A DNA stretch of 64,000 nucleotides, taken from positions 604,986-668,985 of the forward strand of contig JXTB01000139.1 of assembly GCA_002914805.1 (NCBI GenBank), read 5' to 3'. Source of the stretch: Parasponia andersonii. Its lineage: Eukaryota; Streptophyta; Magnoliopsida; Rosales; Cannabaceae. Positions 46,641 to 58,404 of the stretch are shown here, piece by piece (the stretch's first letter is position 1; each line of letters starts with the position of its first letter). Below the pieces are notes generated by a model that was not told the DNA's origin, made no database searches, and saw nothing but the letters and a program-made list of their open reading frames with translations. The position numbers and the translations under genes are program-made.

Positions 46641-49239
46641 CTTGGAAACTCTTAGATATGGATAATGGGAGTTAAGAGAAGTATAGAAAGTGGCTGGAGT
46701 GGTTCGAGTCGTGGCTGGGGAGGAAGAGGAAAGAAATGATCAGATTTGGTCAAAAATCAATACTTAAAGACTAAGATTGGCATAAATTAAATTCTAAGGG
46801 GTATTTTAGGTATTTTGCACCTTACTTTCCATGTGTCCGGCTCTAAAACATCCTTAGCGTACTCATCACATTGCTGGTCAATCCTATACACTCAAGTGTA
46901 GACCAAAATGGTGAAACCTAGCTTAGAAAGTGAAATCTAGTCATACTTTGACTTATGATCCTATATGGCCAATCTTATTGTAATTTGGTGGAACCTAGCC
47001 CCATAACCAATCATTAAACATAAAAAGAAAGCCAATTAGACTCTAATTGATGATGCAAACATAGTATAATTGCCCAATTAATAGAATGCACAAAGATGAC
47101 ATAACGCGATTAAGCTGAATCTAAGCTAGTTTAGTGTAATTAAACACAGTTCAGTATAGTGACTGCTATCTCGTGCTTACCTAGAACGAACATTATTGAA
47201 AATGCTAAAAATAAGTTCTAAACATTAAATTAAAGCTATTTGATATGCTAAATGCACAGTGAATTTGGTTCTGAAAAGCGTGAAAGATGCATTTTACCGA
47301 AACTACTAATTGACTAAGTTATCAATAGACATGGTTTTTAATCCATGTGCATATAGTATTATTATTCATGAATGTATTCTTTTTTTCTTTTCTCACACCA
47401 AGCTTTCTCTCTGAGGGTACTGAGCCTTTACACTGCATGGGAACACTTCGACAACTATTAGTATAATAATATATATTAAAAGCATTTAACGATCAAAATG
47501 AGCAATTTATCATAAAATTGACACTAGTTTCATGATATGTCTATTATGTAATATGAACATGTTTATTATTGGCCTATTATATATGTAAGAATCTTGGGTA
47601 TTACAGCCTACTACAATACCGTGATGCCTAAGATGACTCTCATGCATGATCGTATGAAATGTGCAATATATATAGAGTCTCAAACAACCATGTAGTGGTT
47701 TAACATTCTAGACATGCTCTGATTTTAAATTAAAATCCATTCTGTACTTTAAAATCCAAAAGTACAATTTCTATGGTTTTACCAAATTCCAAGAATAAAA
47801 ACTTGTATAAAATCATATTTAAAAATGTCTAGAACAGTCTACAATGTTTCACAAATTCATAGTTCGTTAAAACAACTATGCAAATAATTCAATTTAATAA
47901 AATCACGAAATTTCATTTTTCAGAATAAATTCTAATTTAAATAAAAATAGAAAACAAAGAAATTGAATCCCCTACCACAAAATAGTAATTATGTTGAGCT
48001 AACGACGCTAGAAATATCCTCAATTGATCACCGGATTGTTCGGATAGTTGTTCTCGTATCTCATCATGTTCACTTGAAAAGTTGACTTTTCAAACAGAAT
48101 CTCGGAATGAGAAAAAGAGGTCACCACTAAATTCAGAACACCCAAAAACATTGGTTTAGATATAAAGTTCGTCGAAAATGGGTCTCGGTAAAAAATCGGC
48201 CCGTGGCACGCAAAACGGTGCAATTCACAAGCTATTTTCTCGATTTTTGTGCCACTTCAAAAAGTAGTGGTATTTTATATCAAACTTTATGTCCCGACCT
48301 CACTGAGTCCAAATTCGAAGTCAGAACTCAGTTTCGATGTCCCGAACACTAAATGGGCTCAAAAATCCAAAAATTATAAAAATACGACATTTTCATCCCT
48401 ATAATTAACGATCTTCCAGTTATCGTTTTAACACTTTAAAATCATGAGATTTCATGTTTCAAACTCCTCTATCACGCGGTAAAATTTTCTCGAAGAAAAT
48501 AACTCAATGTTGAAATAATTATGAAAATGCCAAAAAAATGAAATATTTAAATATTGCTACAGTAGTCAACTTCTCACCGGAGCCAAGTTGGAGGCCGAGA
48601 GTGGTCGAAAATGAAAGTTGTAGTCGAGAAGAATCCAACGGTGGTGGTGGTGTGGTGATTAGACATCAGAGGTGGAAACAGCGAGCGAAAAACCAATCCG
48701 GTGGTGCGAACTTTGGGTGACCTTTTCTCCGGCGAGAGGCGGCGGTTCACGGCAGCAGTACGCAGTGTTGGTTCGTTGGCATCTTCTGGTCACAGCGGGC
48801 GGGCACGTCTGGCACGGTGGTGGCTGGTGGAGCCTCCGGTGAACAGTGGCAGAGAGCGGTTTCAGGGGACTTCCGTGGAGAAAAAGTGAGAATTTGAGGG
48901 TTTTATGCAATTTTCAAAAGCTGTAGCAGTGAGACACGTGGCGCAATCTGATTCGACTGAAAAAAAGTTTCTGAAATTCCACTTTGGCCATAATTTTAAA
49001 AAGATTCTTTCACTTTATTCCCTCCTTAATTACACTTTTGTCCCCAGTTTGAAATTTCTTTCACTTTTGCCCCAAATGCACCTAGACTTTATCTTGTCTA
49101 GATTCAACACCAAATTTATTTCAGATTTTTATTTAATTAATCCAAACATACAAAATTACCAAATTGTCCTTGAAATAAAATTACTTAATTACCCTTACAA
49201 AAATTTAGGATTTTACATCCTCTCCCCCTTAAAAGAATT

Positions 49240-50640
49240 TCGTCCCGAAATTCGGATACAAGGGTCAAAGTACAACTTCAAGTTGGAAATTAAACAGATG
49301 AGGATATTTTTCATACATTTCTGCTTCTAGCTCCCAAGTGGCTTCATCTTCCTTATGGTTTTGCCAAAGAACCTTGACAAGTGGTATCTCCTTATTTCGA
49401 AGCACTTTGAGCTCTCTCTCCAGTATTCGAACTGGTTATTCCTCATATATTATATCCTCTTGTAATGGCACTTCCACATACTGAATAATATGAGATGGAT
49501 CAGGCACATACTTCCTGAGCATCGAGACATGAAAAACATTGTGCACTCGGTCCAATTGTGGTGGCAACTCTAAGCGATACGCTACGGGCCCAATTCTAGA
49601 ATTAATCTCAAATGGTCCAATATATCTTACAGCCAGTTTGCCTTTAAGCCCAAATTTAGTGATCCCATGCCTTGGCGTTACTTTCATGAATACCTGATCA
49701 CCAACTTCGAACTCTACTTCATGTCTTTTCGGTTTTGCATAGCTTTTTTGTTGACTTTGCATGACTTTGAGTCTTTGTCGAATCTTATTAATTTTCTCAG
49801 TAGTTTCTTGTGTCAGTTCTGGCCCAAGAATGACATGCTCCTCTGCATCAACCCAACACAAGGGTGATCTACATGGTCTCCTATATAATACCTCATATGG
49901 AGTCATGCAAAGACTGGTTTGGTAGCTGTTATTATAAGAAAACTCCACCAATGATAGGTGATCATCCCAGCTTCCACCAAAATCTAGTAGACAAGAGCGA
50001 AGCATGTCTTCTAGAATCTGAATAGTCTTCTCAGATTGGCCATCTATCTAAGGATGGTGAGCAGTACTGAGATTTAGTTTTGTTCCCAAAGCTCTCCAGA
50101 AATTAGAAGTAAATCTTGGGTCTCTATCTGAAACTATGCTTGATGGCTAAGCTTATTGAGTGAAAAATCAGATCTGATCGGTATGAAATGAGTAGTTTTC
50201 ATCATACGATCAACAATTACCCAAACTGCATCGTTCTTTCTTCGGGTCATAGGCAAACCCATTACAAAGTCCATGGTGATTTTATCCTACTTCCACTCTA
50301 TTATGGGTAAAGGCTATAGCAATCTAGCTAGTTTTTGGTGTTCAACTTTAACTTGCTGACATGTCATGCATTTAGCCACAAAAGTAACTACATCACATTT
50401 CATACCTTTCCATCAATTCTGTCTCTTCAGGTCATGATACATCTTGGTGCTACTAGGATGTACTACAAACTTGGACTTATGAGCTTCAGTGAGAATAGTC
50501 TCTCTAAGATGAGGATCATTGGCTACTGCTAGCATGCTTTTGAAAAGCACAAATCCTTCTCTACTTGTACTCCAACCTTCTAATTGTTCACCATTTTTGA
50601 GTTGATTCCAGATTGTTCTCAACTCTTGGTCTTACCATTG
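49240..50640 (-). pseudogene. Integrase and chromodomain of chromovirus C
   Basis: In sense order: zinc-binding part with EAHKSKFVVHPSSTKMYHDL (50413-50622), a decayed core, then SLVEFSYNNSYQTSLCMTPY, DQVFMKVTPRHGITKFGLKG, IGPFEINSRIGPVAYRLELP and HNVFHVSMLRKYVPDPSH (49436-50005), and a chromodomain segment with LRNKEIPLVKVLW near 49.35 kb. Chromodomains of this lineage are known to steer insertion to silent chromatin. Broken. Confidence 0.9.
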
Positions 50641-50829
50641 ACTTTGCTGCACAGTCTGGAGAAGCACAGGTGTGGTAACAATATTACTGAGGTAAGCAGC
50701 ATTTCCAGACTCGAAGTACTACAAGTTATAATCACCAATTACCAATGAGTTCTTCCAATCTTGAAAAATAAGAGCCGCTAAGGAGCTAGGCGGTTTCCTA
50801 CTCAAGGCATCAGCTACAACATTGGCCTT

Positions 50830-51290
50830 GCCGGGATGGTATAGTAGTTTAAAGTCATAATCTTCCATATACTTAACCCATCTTCATTATCTCAAATTCA
50901 GATCTCGTTGGGTAAAGAGATATTTCAAACTCTTATGATCAGAGAATATTTCAAATTTCACACCATACAGATAATACCTCCATATTTTGAGTGCAAAAAT
51001 TATTATTTCAAGCTCTAAGTCATGGGTAGGATAGTTCCTCTCATGTGATTTTAACTGACGAGAAGCATATGCTACAGCTCGACCATTTTGCATCAGAACA
51101 TATCCCAATCCCATCTTAAAAGCATCGGTATACACCACATAAGGATCATTACTCTCAGGAACTGAAAGAATAGGTGCAATTGTCAAACTGTGCTTCAATT
51201 TCCTGAAAGCTTCTTCACAATCACTATCCCAAATGAACTTGACATCCTTCCTGGTCAGCCTTGTCAATTGTAATGCAACCCTTAAGAAGT
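50830..51290 (-). pseudogene. RNase H of chromovirus C
   Basis: Carries [40 protein letters not shown] and [18 protein letters not shown] (50887-51267), the standard RNase H blocks, and continues towards 50.83 kb with degraded wording. Confidence 0.9.
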
Positions 51291-51299
51291 TCTAAACAA

Positions 51300-52130
51300 A
51301 ACAACAGTAATAACCTACTAAACCGAGGAAACTTCGTATCTTTGTCACATTCTTTGATCTTTCCCATTTTAGAATAGGCTTTACCTTAGTAGGATCTACT
51401 GAGATACCTTCTTGAGAAATTATATGCCCAAGAATTTAACTTTTGACATCCAGAAGTCACAATTTGATCTTTTGGCATATAATTGTTGACTTCTCAAAAC
51501 TTCAAGCACTTTCCTCAGATGTTCAGCATGATCTTCCTAAGTCTTGGAATACACTAGGATATCATCAATAAAAACAACTACAAAATGATCCAAGTATGGC
51601 CTGAAAATCTGATTCACGAGATCCATAAAAGCTGCAGGTGCATTCATCAAACCAAAAGGCATTACCAGAAACTCAAAGTGACCATAATGAGTTCTAAATG
51701 CTGTTTTCGGTACATCTTCCTCTCTTATCTTCAACTGGTGATAAGCTGACCTCAAGTCAATCTTAGAGAAAAATCTTAATCCACCAAGTTGATCAAACAG
51801 CTCGTCAATCCTTAGCAAAGGATACTTGTTCTTTATCGTCAGCTAGTTTAACTTCCTATAATCCATACATAGCCTTAAAGTACCATCAGCTTTCTTGGCA
51901 AACAAAACAGGAGCATCCCAATGAGAAGTACTATTTCGAATGAAACCCTTGGATATCAAATCATCCAGTTGTTCCCTCAATTCGTTCATCTCTATAGGAG
52001 CCATGCGGTAGGCTGGAATAGAAACTTGTTGAGCTCTAGGAACAAGGTCAATACAGAACTCGATCTCCCTATCTAGTAGTAGCCCTAGTAAATCATCAGG
52101 AAATACCTTTGGATATTCACTCACCATCGA
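51300..52130 (-). pseudogene. Reverse transcriptase of chromovirus C
   Basis: In sense order: [71 protein letters not shown] and [12 protein letters not shown]. These are well-kept catalytic blocks of a Ty3/gypsy reverse transcriptase in a broken frame. Confidence 0.92.
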
Positions 52131-52289
52131 AATCCATAAGTCCTGATCATTAGTTCTCACTTCACCATCAATGGCAAACAAGTTCCTATAACACTTAAGT
52201 TTCTTCCTACCACCTAAACAGGCTTTTAGAATAGGACTTGGTTTTAATGAATTCATTCGGGCTTAATATATTATGGATCGTCCATCATT

Positions 52290-52640
52290 TAGAAAAGAGA
52301 CACTCGTTTATCATAACAATAGACAATAGCTCGATACTTAGATAACCAATCCATACTGAGTATTACATCGTATTGTTTCATTGGCAATAGAATTAAATCA
52401 ACAAGTAATTCTTTACCATCAATCATCACACAACAAGATTTATACACACTAGACACATCAGATACACCACTCAAAGGTGTTCCTAAAGTCAAGGCATAAT
52501 CCAACTCAAAAAATTCTAACCCCAAAAGTTGAACAAACAATAAGGATATGAATGAATGAGATGCACTAGTGTCAAACAAAACACGTGCCCAAGAATATGA
52601 AATAACAACCATACTGTCAATAACACATCGGCCAGTGTGT
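52290..52640 (-). pseudogene. Aspartic protease of chromovirus C
   Basis: Carries ARVLFDTSASHSFIS in the active-site position, CCVMIDGKELLVDLILLPMK, and ILSMDWLSKYRAIVYCYDK, the retropepsin pattern of Ty3/gypsy elements. It sits between gag and reverse transcriptase as expected. Confidence 0.85.
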
Positions 52641-53870
52641 TCATTGGTACCATTAGTTCCAGAAACTGCATAAGCTTGGCCAATGACTTTCCTTTCTCCC
52701 TTATTGCCTCTTCCTTGTCCAGGACAACTGCGGCTAGATCCCGGACCACTGCTACCATATCCACGCCCTCCTTGACTCCCTAAAGCCTGAAGAGTCTGTA
52801 AATTCTGAGCATAACCCTGGGGGCGGTACTGGTGCTGGTAAGGTGGTAGAGATGAAAAAGCGTGGGAAACACCCTGAGATTGTTGTGACCTAGCTTGAGT
52901 GTTCTAAAGAGGTGCTGAACCAGAATAACTTTCAAACAGTCCTCCTTAAGAAAGAGGAGATTTTTGTAGACGTTTTAGGCACTCATTCCTCTTATGGCCC
53001 TGCTGACCATAGTGGTAACACGTATAGGGGCTGAACCTTTTATTTCCTGCTGAACCACTGCTAGTATAGCTTCCGATGTGAGGTGAACCTTGAGCAGACT
53101 ATTGTCCTAGGTTCCTCTTGTTCATTTTTCTCTTGTTGCTTTTATTCTTCCCTGCACCCTGCTCATTTTCTACGGCTTCAGCTTGTTAGTCAGCTAGCAT
53201 TACTTCAGAAAGAGTGGCAAATGAGTGAATAGCAATATGGTTGTGGATGTTTCGATTCAGTCCATACTTGAACCTCGCAATTTGGTAAGTGTCATTCACT
53301 ACTGGGCTAAGGACAAGGCTTGCCAATTCTATGAATTCTATCATGTATTGGTTTACTATTCTATTCCCTTGAGTAAGTCTCTCAAAATAACCAACTACTT
53401 CAGCTTGTTGATCATCGTTTGCATAATGCGCTTTGAAGAGTCTCTCAAATTCTTCCCAAGTTACGCCTTCTACATTTTGCATAACCTCAATAGTCTCACA
53501 CCAATGGATAGCATTTCCCACCAAGCCAAAGATAGCAAACACAACCCAGAATTCTCTAGAAGTACCCAGGGTCTGAAAATGTCGTGTCATCTCACGCAAC
53601 CATGCGTTGGCAACTAATGGGTCTGGGGTTCCATCATATTGTCTAGGCTGAAGGTGCATAAATTTCTGAAGATAATTAGCCTGATCGGATTGATGCTCTT
53701 GCTATGGTTGAGGTTGAGACTGAAGGTTAGGACCTTGCACCTAAAAGAAAGCATGACACATAGCTTTGAAAAATTGGCTGAAGTCTTATGGAATTGGAAG
53801 GGGCTCGGCACCAGGTTGGAGCCTCGGAGCTCTCCTAGGAGGCATATTTGAAAGTCTGAAATGATATACC
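52641..53870 (-). pseudogene. Gag of chromovirus C
   Basis: The capsid-like region (53186-53659) reads YDGTPDPLVANAWLREMTRH, VTWEEFERLFKAHYAND and FERLTQGNRIVNQYMIEFIE, matching the plant retrotransposon Gag family (PF03732). Further downstream in sense is a zinc-knuckle-like HKRNEC segment near 52.98-53.02 kb and a glycine- and glutamine-rich linker. Broken. Confidence 0.88.
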
Positions 53871-53960
53871 AAACTACTAGTGAGGTAATGATGTATATTG
53901 TCATAAAAATAATTTCAATCTAGTCTAATGGTGCTATGTCCGAGGTATTTAAAACTTAAA

Positions 53961-53972
53961 GCTCTGATACCA
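53961..53972 (-). other. Primer-binding site of C (initiator tRNA-Met)
   Basis: The minus strand reads TGGTATCAGAGC, complementary to the initiator tRNA-Met 3' end, seven bases from the 5' LTR. It is identical to the D site. Confidence 0.9.
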
Positions 53973-53979
53973 CAATTTC

Positions 53980-55776
53980 TGTCACGACCCAAACCCCGAG
54001 GTAATGGCAGAAGGGGAATTTCACTAAAATTAGAATTTTTTTTCGTTTTTTTAATTGTGAATTCCAACCAGTGGGCCTATCCCACAGTTTATAGTCATCA
54101 ATAAACACATATTGAAAAATTATAAGAAAAACCAAATTTCAAATATAAACTGAGCATCATCATTCACATCTCAACATTAAGCTAGTATGGTATATATAGT
54201 TACAGATATTTTCAAAGTAACACACTTAATTTGAATGCTAGCAACATCCATTTATTTAACAAGACTTAAACACGAGTCTTGTATTCACACTCATAGCATT
54301 ACCAAGTCTCAAACTAGGAATAAAAGATAATTTCTTATTCCGCTTGTTGACCGTCAATGTCACACTGGACATCACCTATGGAGAAAGTAGGGAGGGTGAG
54401 CATAAATTGCCCAGTAGGTTACCCATTTCCCTTTTTGGGAAAAATCGTTTATAAATCTCAAAACATCTACATGGTTAGTAGTACTGGAAAATATTTCTAT
54501 AAATATTAAGGATTTAAACCATTTACAGAAAACTATGCCAAAAACCAAAACCAGATATCCAGGTCAAAACATATAGATGTCTCAATTAAAATAAGCATAA
54601 TGCACATCACATAAATCAACACATCACATGAGCTCTCATCCTCTCATCATGACTAGAGCNAGGGGCACTGAATGCCTACGCCTACCAAATGGAGATAGTC
54701 AGAAAACAAACCCCGCGCGGGTTTACGGGCTCTCACCGAAGGCAGGTGTACTAGTCCGCCTACTACAATACCGTGATGCCTAAGACGACTCTCATGCATG
54801 ATCGTGTGAAATGTGCAATACATATAGAGTCTCAAACAACCATGCAGTGGTTTAACATTCTAGACATGCTCTGATTTTTAATTAAAATCCATTTTGTACT
54901 TTAAAATCCAAAAGTACAATTTTTGTGGTTTTACCAAATTTCAAGTATAAAAACTTGTATAAAATCATATTTAAAAATATCTAGAACAGTCTACAATGTT
55001 TCACAAATTCATAGTTCATTAAAATAACTATTGAAATAATTAAATTTAATAAAATCACGAAATTTCATTTTTCAGAATAAATTCCAATTTTAATGAATAT
55101 AATAGAAAACAAGGAAATTGAATCCCTTACCTCGAAATAGTAATTATGCTGAGCTAACGACACTAGAAATATCCTCAATTGATCACCAGGTTGTTCGGAC
55201 AGTTGTTCTCGAATCTCGTCACGTTCACTTGAAAAGTTGACATTTCAAATAGAGTCTCGGATTAAGAAACAGAGGTCACCACTGAATTCAAAACACCCAA
55301 AAATGTTGGTTTCGATATAAAGTTCGTCGAAAATGGGTCCTAGTATGGAACCGGCCAGTGGCACGCAAAACGATGCACTTCACAAGCTATTTTCTAGATT
55401 TTTGTGTCACTTCAGAATATAGTGGTATTTTATATCAAACTTCATATCCCGACCTCACTGAGTCTAAATTCGAATTCAGAACTCAGTTTCAAGGTCCCGA
55501 ACCCTAAATGGGCTCAAAAAAAAGATTTTGAAATTCCACTTTGGCCACAATTTTAAAAAGATTCTTTCACTTTAATCCCTCCTTAATTACACTTTTGTCC
55601 CTAGTTTGAAATTTCTTTTTCACTTTTGCCCCAAATGCACCTAGACTTTATCTTGTCTAGATTCAATACCAAATTTATTTCAAATTTTTATATAATTAAT
55701 CCAAAAATACAAAAATACAAAATTATCCTTGAAGTAAAATTACTTAATTACCCTTACAAAAATTTAGGATTTTACA
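53980..55776 (-). repeat. 5' LTR of chromovirus C
   Basis: Starts TGTCACGACCCAAACC and ends GGATTTTACA before the target duplication atttg. It is shorter than its partner. Part of the difference sits at a single N (54660) where about 100 bases present in the other LTR are absent, so that N likely stands for a real gap. It shows the uninterrupted target site of A2. Confidence 0.88.
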
Positions 55777-56790
55777 ATTTGGGCTATTGTGGATAGATAT
55801 ACTAAGTCAACCCATTTCTTGCCGATTAAAGTGACTTATAGTTTGGATCACTTGGCTCAGTTGTATGTTCAAGAAATCATTAGACTACATGGTGTTCCAA
55901 AGGTTATTATTTCTGACCGAGATGCTAGATTCACTTCAAAATTCTGGAAGAGGGTTCAGGAGGCTATGGGTACAAAACTGGCATTCAGTACAACTTTTCA
56001 TCCTCAAAAAGAAGAACAATCAGAGAGAACCATACAGACTCTAGAGGATATGCTTAGAGCTTATGTGTTAGATTTTCATGGATCTTGGAGCAAGTACTTG
56101 CCATTGATAGAATTTGCCTACAACAATAGTTATCAAGCTTCAATTGAAATGCCTCCATATGAAGCATTATATGAAAGAAAATGTAGATCTCTAATTCACT
56201 GGGATGAGATAGGAGAAAGAAAATTTCTTGGTCCAGAACTGGTAAGAGAAACAACTGAAGTAGTAGAAAAGATTCGTAAATGGTTATTAGCCTTTCAGAA
56301 TAGACAAAAGCATTATGCTGATCCTAGAAGGAGAGAGGTCATATTTGATGTTGGGAATAAAGTATTTTTGAAGGTTGCTCCCATGAAAGGAATCATGCGG
56401 TTTGGGAAGAAAGGGAAGCTTAGTCTTTCATATATAGGCCCATTTGAGATACTTGACAAAGTTAGAGATGTTGCCTATAGACTTACCTTACCACCCTTAC
56501 TGTCAAATGTGCACAATGTTTTTCACGTCTTTATGTTAAGAAGATATGTTCCAAACACTTCACATGTTTTGAGTTACGAGCCATTGGAGTTGAGCCAAGA
56601 TGTGAGTTATGAAGAAGAACCAGTGGAGATTTTGGATAGAAAAGAGAAGGAGCTCAGAAATAAGAAGATCCCTTTGGTCAAAGTATTGTGGAGGAACCAC
56701 GAAGTAGAAGAGGCCACATGAGAAAGAGAAAAAGAGATGAAAACTAAGTATCCTCACTTATTTGGGTAAGAAAATTTCGAGGACAAAATT
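55777..56790 (+). pseudogene. Integrase C-terminal part and chromodomain of A
   Basis: A long frame with IVDRYTKSTHFLPIKV-type core wording, VPKVIISDRDARFTSKFWK, FHPQKEEQSERTIQTLEDM, IEFAYNNSYQASIEMPPYEA, KVFLKVAPMKGIMRFGKKGK and YIGPFEILDKVRDVAYRLTL, then the chromodomain (ELRNKKIPLVKVLWRNHEVE). These are the D-D-E core, the GPF/Y region and a Tekay-type chromodomain. The upstream part of integrase lies across element C at 41080-41693. Confidence 0.92.
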
Positions 56791-56792
56791 TA

Positions 56793-56808
56793 ATAAGGAG
56801 GGAAGGAT
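56793..56808 (+). other. Polypurine tract of A
   Basis: AATAAGGAGGGAAGGAT-like purine run directly before the 3' LTR tip at 56809, the expected second-strand primer. Confidence 0.85.
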
Positions 56809-58404
56809 TGTGATGCCCAAGATTCTCACATACATAATGAGCCAATAATAAACATTTTCATATTATATAATAGACATATCATGAAACTAGTGTTAATTTT
56901 ATGATAAATTGCTCATTTTGATCGTTAAGTGCTTTCAATATGTATTAATATACTAATGGTTGTCAAAGTGTTCCCATGCAGTATAAAAGCTCAGTACTCT
57001 CAGAGAGAGAGCTTGGTGTGTGAAAAGAACAAAGAATACATTCATGAATAATAATAATACTATATGCATATGCATTCAAACCATGTCTGTTGATAACTTG
57101 GTCAAATAGTAGTTTTTCGGTAAAATATATTTTTCACGCTTTTCAGAGCCAAATTCACTGTGCATTTAGCACGTCAAATAGCTTTAATTTAATTTTTAGG
57201 AATCATTTCTAGCATTTTTAAAAATTTTCGTTCCAAGTAAGCACAAGGTGGCAGTCACTGTACTGAACTATGCTTAATTACACTAAGCTAGCTTAGATTC
57301 AGCTTAATCGCATAATGTCATCTTTGTGCATTCTATCAATTGGGAAATTATACTATGTTTGCATCACCAATTAGAGTCTAATTGAATTTCTTTTTATGTT
57401 TAATGATTGGTTATGGGGCTAGGTTCCACCAAATTATAATAAGATTGGCCATATAGGATCATAAGTCAAAGTATGACTAGATTTCACTTTCTAATCTAGC
57501 TTTCACCATTTTGGTCTACACTTGAGTGTATAGGATTGACCAGCAATGTGATGACTATTCTAAGGATGCTTTAGAGCTTGACACATGGAAAGTAAGGTGT
57601 AAAATACACAAAATACCCCTTAGAATTTAAGTTATGCCAGTCTTAGCCTTTAAGTATTGATTTTTGACCAAATCTGGTCATTTCTTTCCTCTTCCTCCCC
57701 AGCCACGACTTGAACCACTCCAGCCACTTTCTATACTTCTCTCAACTCCCCTTATCCATATCTAAGAGTCTCCAAGTGGTAGAACTCAATTTGGGGCTCG
57801 AGAAAGCAAGATAGGTCCAAACTAGTCAAAGTAATTCTACTAGTTCTTCTACCTAGGTTTTGTTTTGGTATTTCAATTCTCCACTTGATACTACTTAAGT
57901 AATGTTTCCTCTAGGTCCTCTTGAGTCCTAATATCAATTTCAAAGCCTTAGAAATCAGTTTTGTGGAAGTAGAAGGCAAGAGATTCAACAAAAGTTCAAA
58001 CTAGTCAAGGTGAGCTTTTTGTGGAATTTAGAATTGGTAATTTATTTCTATTGCTTTAGCTCTTAAATTAAAGCTTTTATTTGATGAATTAAGGTCTAAG
58101 GAGACTTTATATATGGCTGGAAACACAGAATTTAAGTGGAGGATCAAAGTTAGTCTTAAAGCCCCAAAGTTTGGTACTTGTGGATTCAAGTGTTTCCAAT
58201 GTTAGAATAAGTTCCCTATGCTTGTAATCTGATTTTATAAAATTGAAATGTGTATTTTGTTGATCCCATGATGTAAATATATTTTTTTTGTTGCTGTTTG
58301 TGACAATAGAAAAGTGTAAAATTGGTTTTAAACTTTGTCTAAAACGAAAGGAATTCAAGTGTACCTAGATTGCTCTAAATGATCCTCTTTGAGTTATATA
58401 TGGG
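56809..58404 (+). repeat. 3' LTR of chromovirus A, incomplete
   Basis: Starts TGTGATGCCCAAG and matches the 5' LTR and, in reverse, A2. It does not reach the LTR's other tip; LTR E sequence follows it directly. The GA-rich box is at about 57000. Confidence 0.83.

Larger units (their letters stand above)
42554..47605 (-). repeat. Solo LTR 'A2' of the A family, in the C LTR
   Basis: It starts TGTAATGCCCCGTAG and ends GGGTATTACA. Read in reverse it matches the A LTRs. Flanking 5-mers are gccac and gccta; the uninterrupted C LTR has gccta, so the left copy has probably drifted. Without the nested A' LTR it is about 2.9 kb and complete at both tips, with no internal region. Confidence 0.82.
41694..49217 (-). 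repeat. 3' LTR of chromovirus C (split by A2)
   Basis: Starts TGTCACTGCCCAAACC and ends GGATTTTACA next to the C purine tract. The pieces are 41694-42553 and 47606-49217, about 2.5 kb together. The other C LTR shows the uninterrupted A2 target near 54758. A GC-rich island occurs at about 48560-48860. Long blocks are shared with the LTRs of D. Confidence 0.87.
41694..55776 (-). mobile_element. Tekay-like chromovirus 'C' (Ty3/gypsy) in A integrase
   Basis: C reads on the minus strand: 5' LTR 53980-55776, primer site 53961-53972, gag, protease, reverse transcriptase, RNase H, integrase, chromodomain, purine tract at about 49218-49237, and 3' LTR 41694-49217 (with A2 inside). Target duplication atttg is exact on both sides (41689-41693 and 55777-55781). 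Its C-terminal integrase and chromodomain wording is Tekay-like, as in A, but the two are different families. Broken, with roughly six to ten breaks in the coding region. A 170-base LTR sample differs at about 6%. Confidence 0.9.
36262..58404 (+). mobile_element. Tekay-like chromovirus 'A' (Ty3/gypsy) in E2
   Basis: In order on the plus strand: 5' LTR, gag end with zinc knuckle, protease, reverse transcriptase, RNase H, integrase, chromodomain, polypurine tract and 3' LTR. Integrase is split by element C. The chromodomain wording (ELRNKKIPLVKVLWRNHEVE) and HNVFHVFMLRRYVP are typical of the Tekay lineage. The left flank is ttaat (36257-36261); the right end is not intact, so a target duplication cannot be shown. 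Broken, with roughly six to ten breaks. A sample of about 235 bases at the LTR starts differs at about 7%. Confidence 0.87.

Noticed and set aside
53225-53617. 130-codon plus-strand frame
   Set aside because: Antisense shadow of the C gag region.
56981-56990. TATAAAAG-like box in the A 3' LTR
   Set aside because: Other copies have TGTAAAGG at this place, so the TATA-like form is a late change in one copy.
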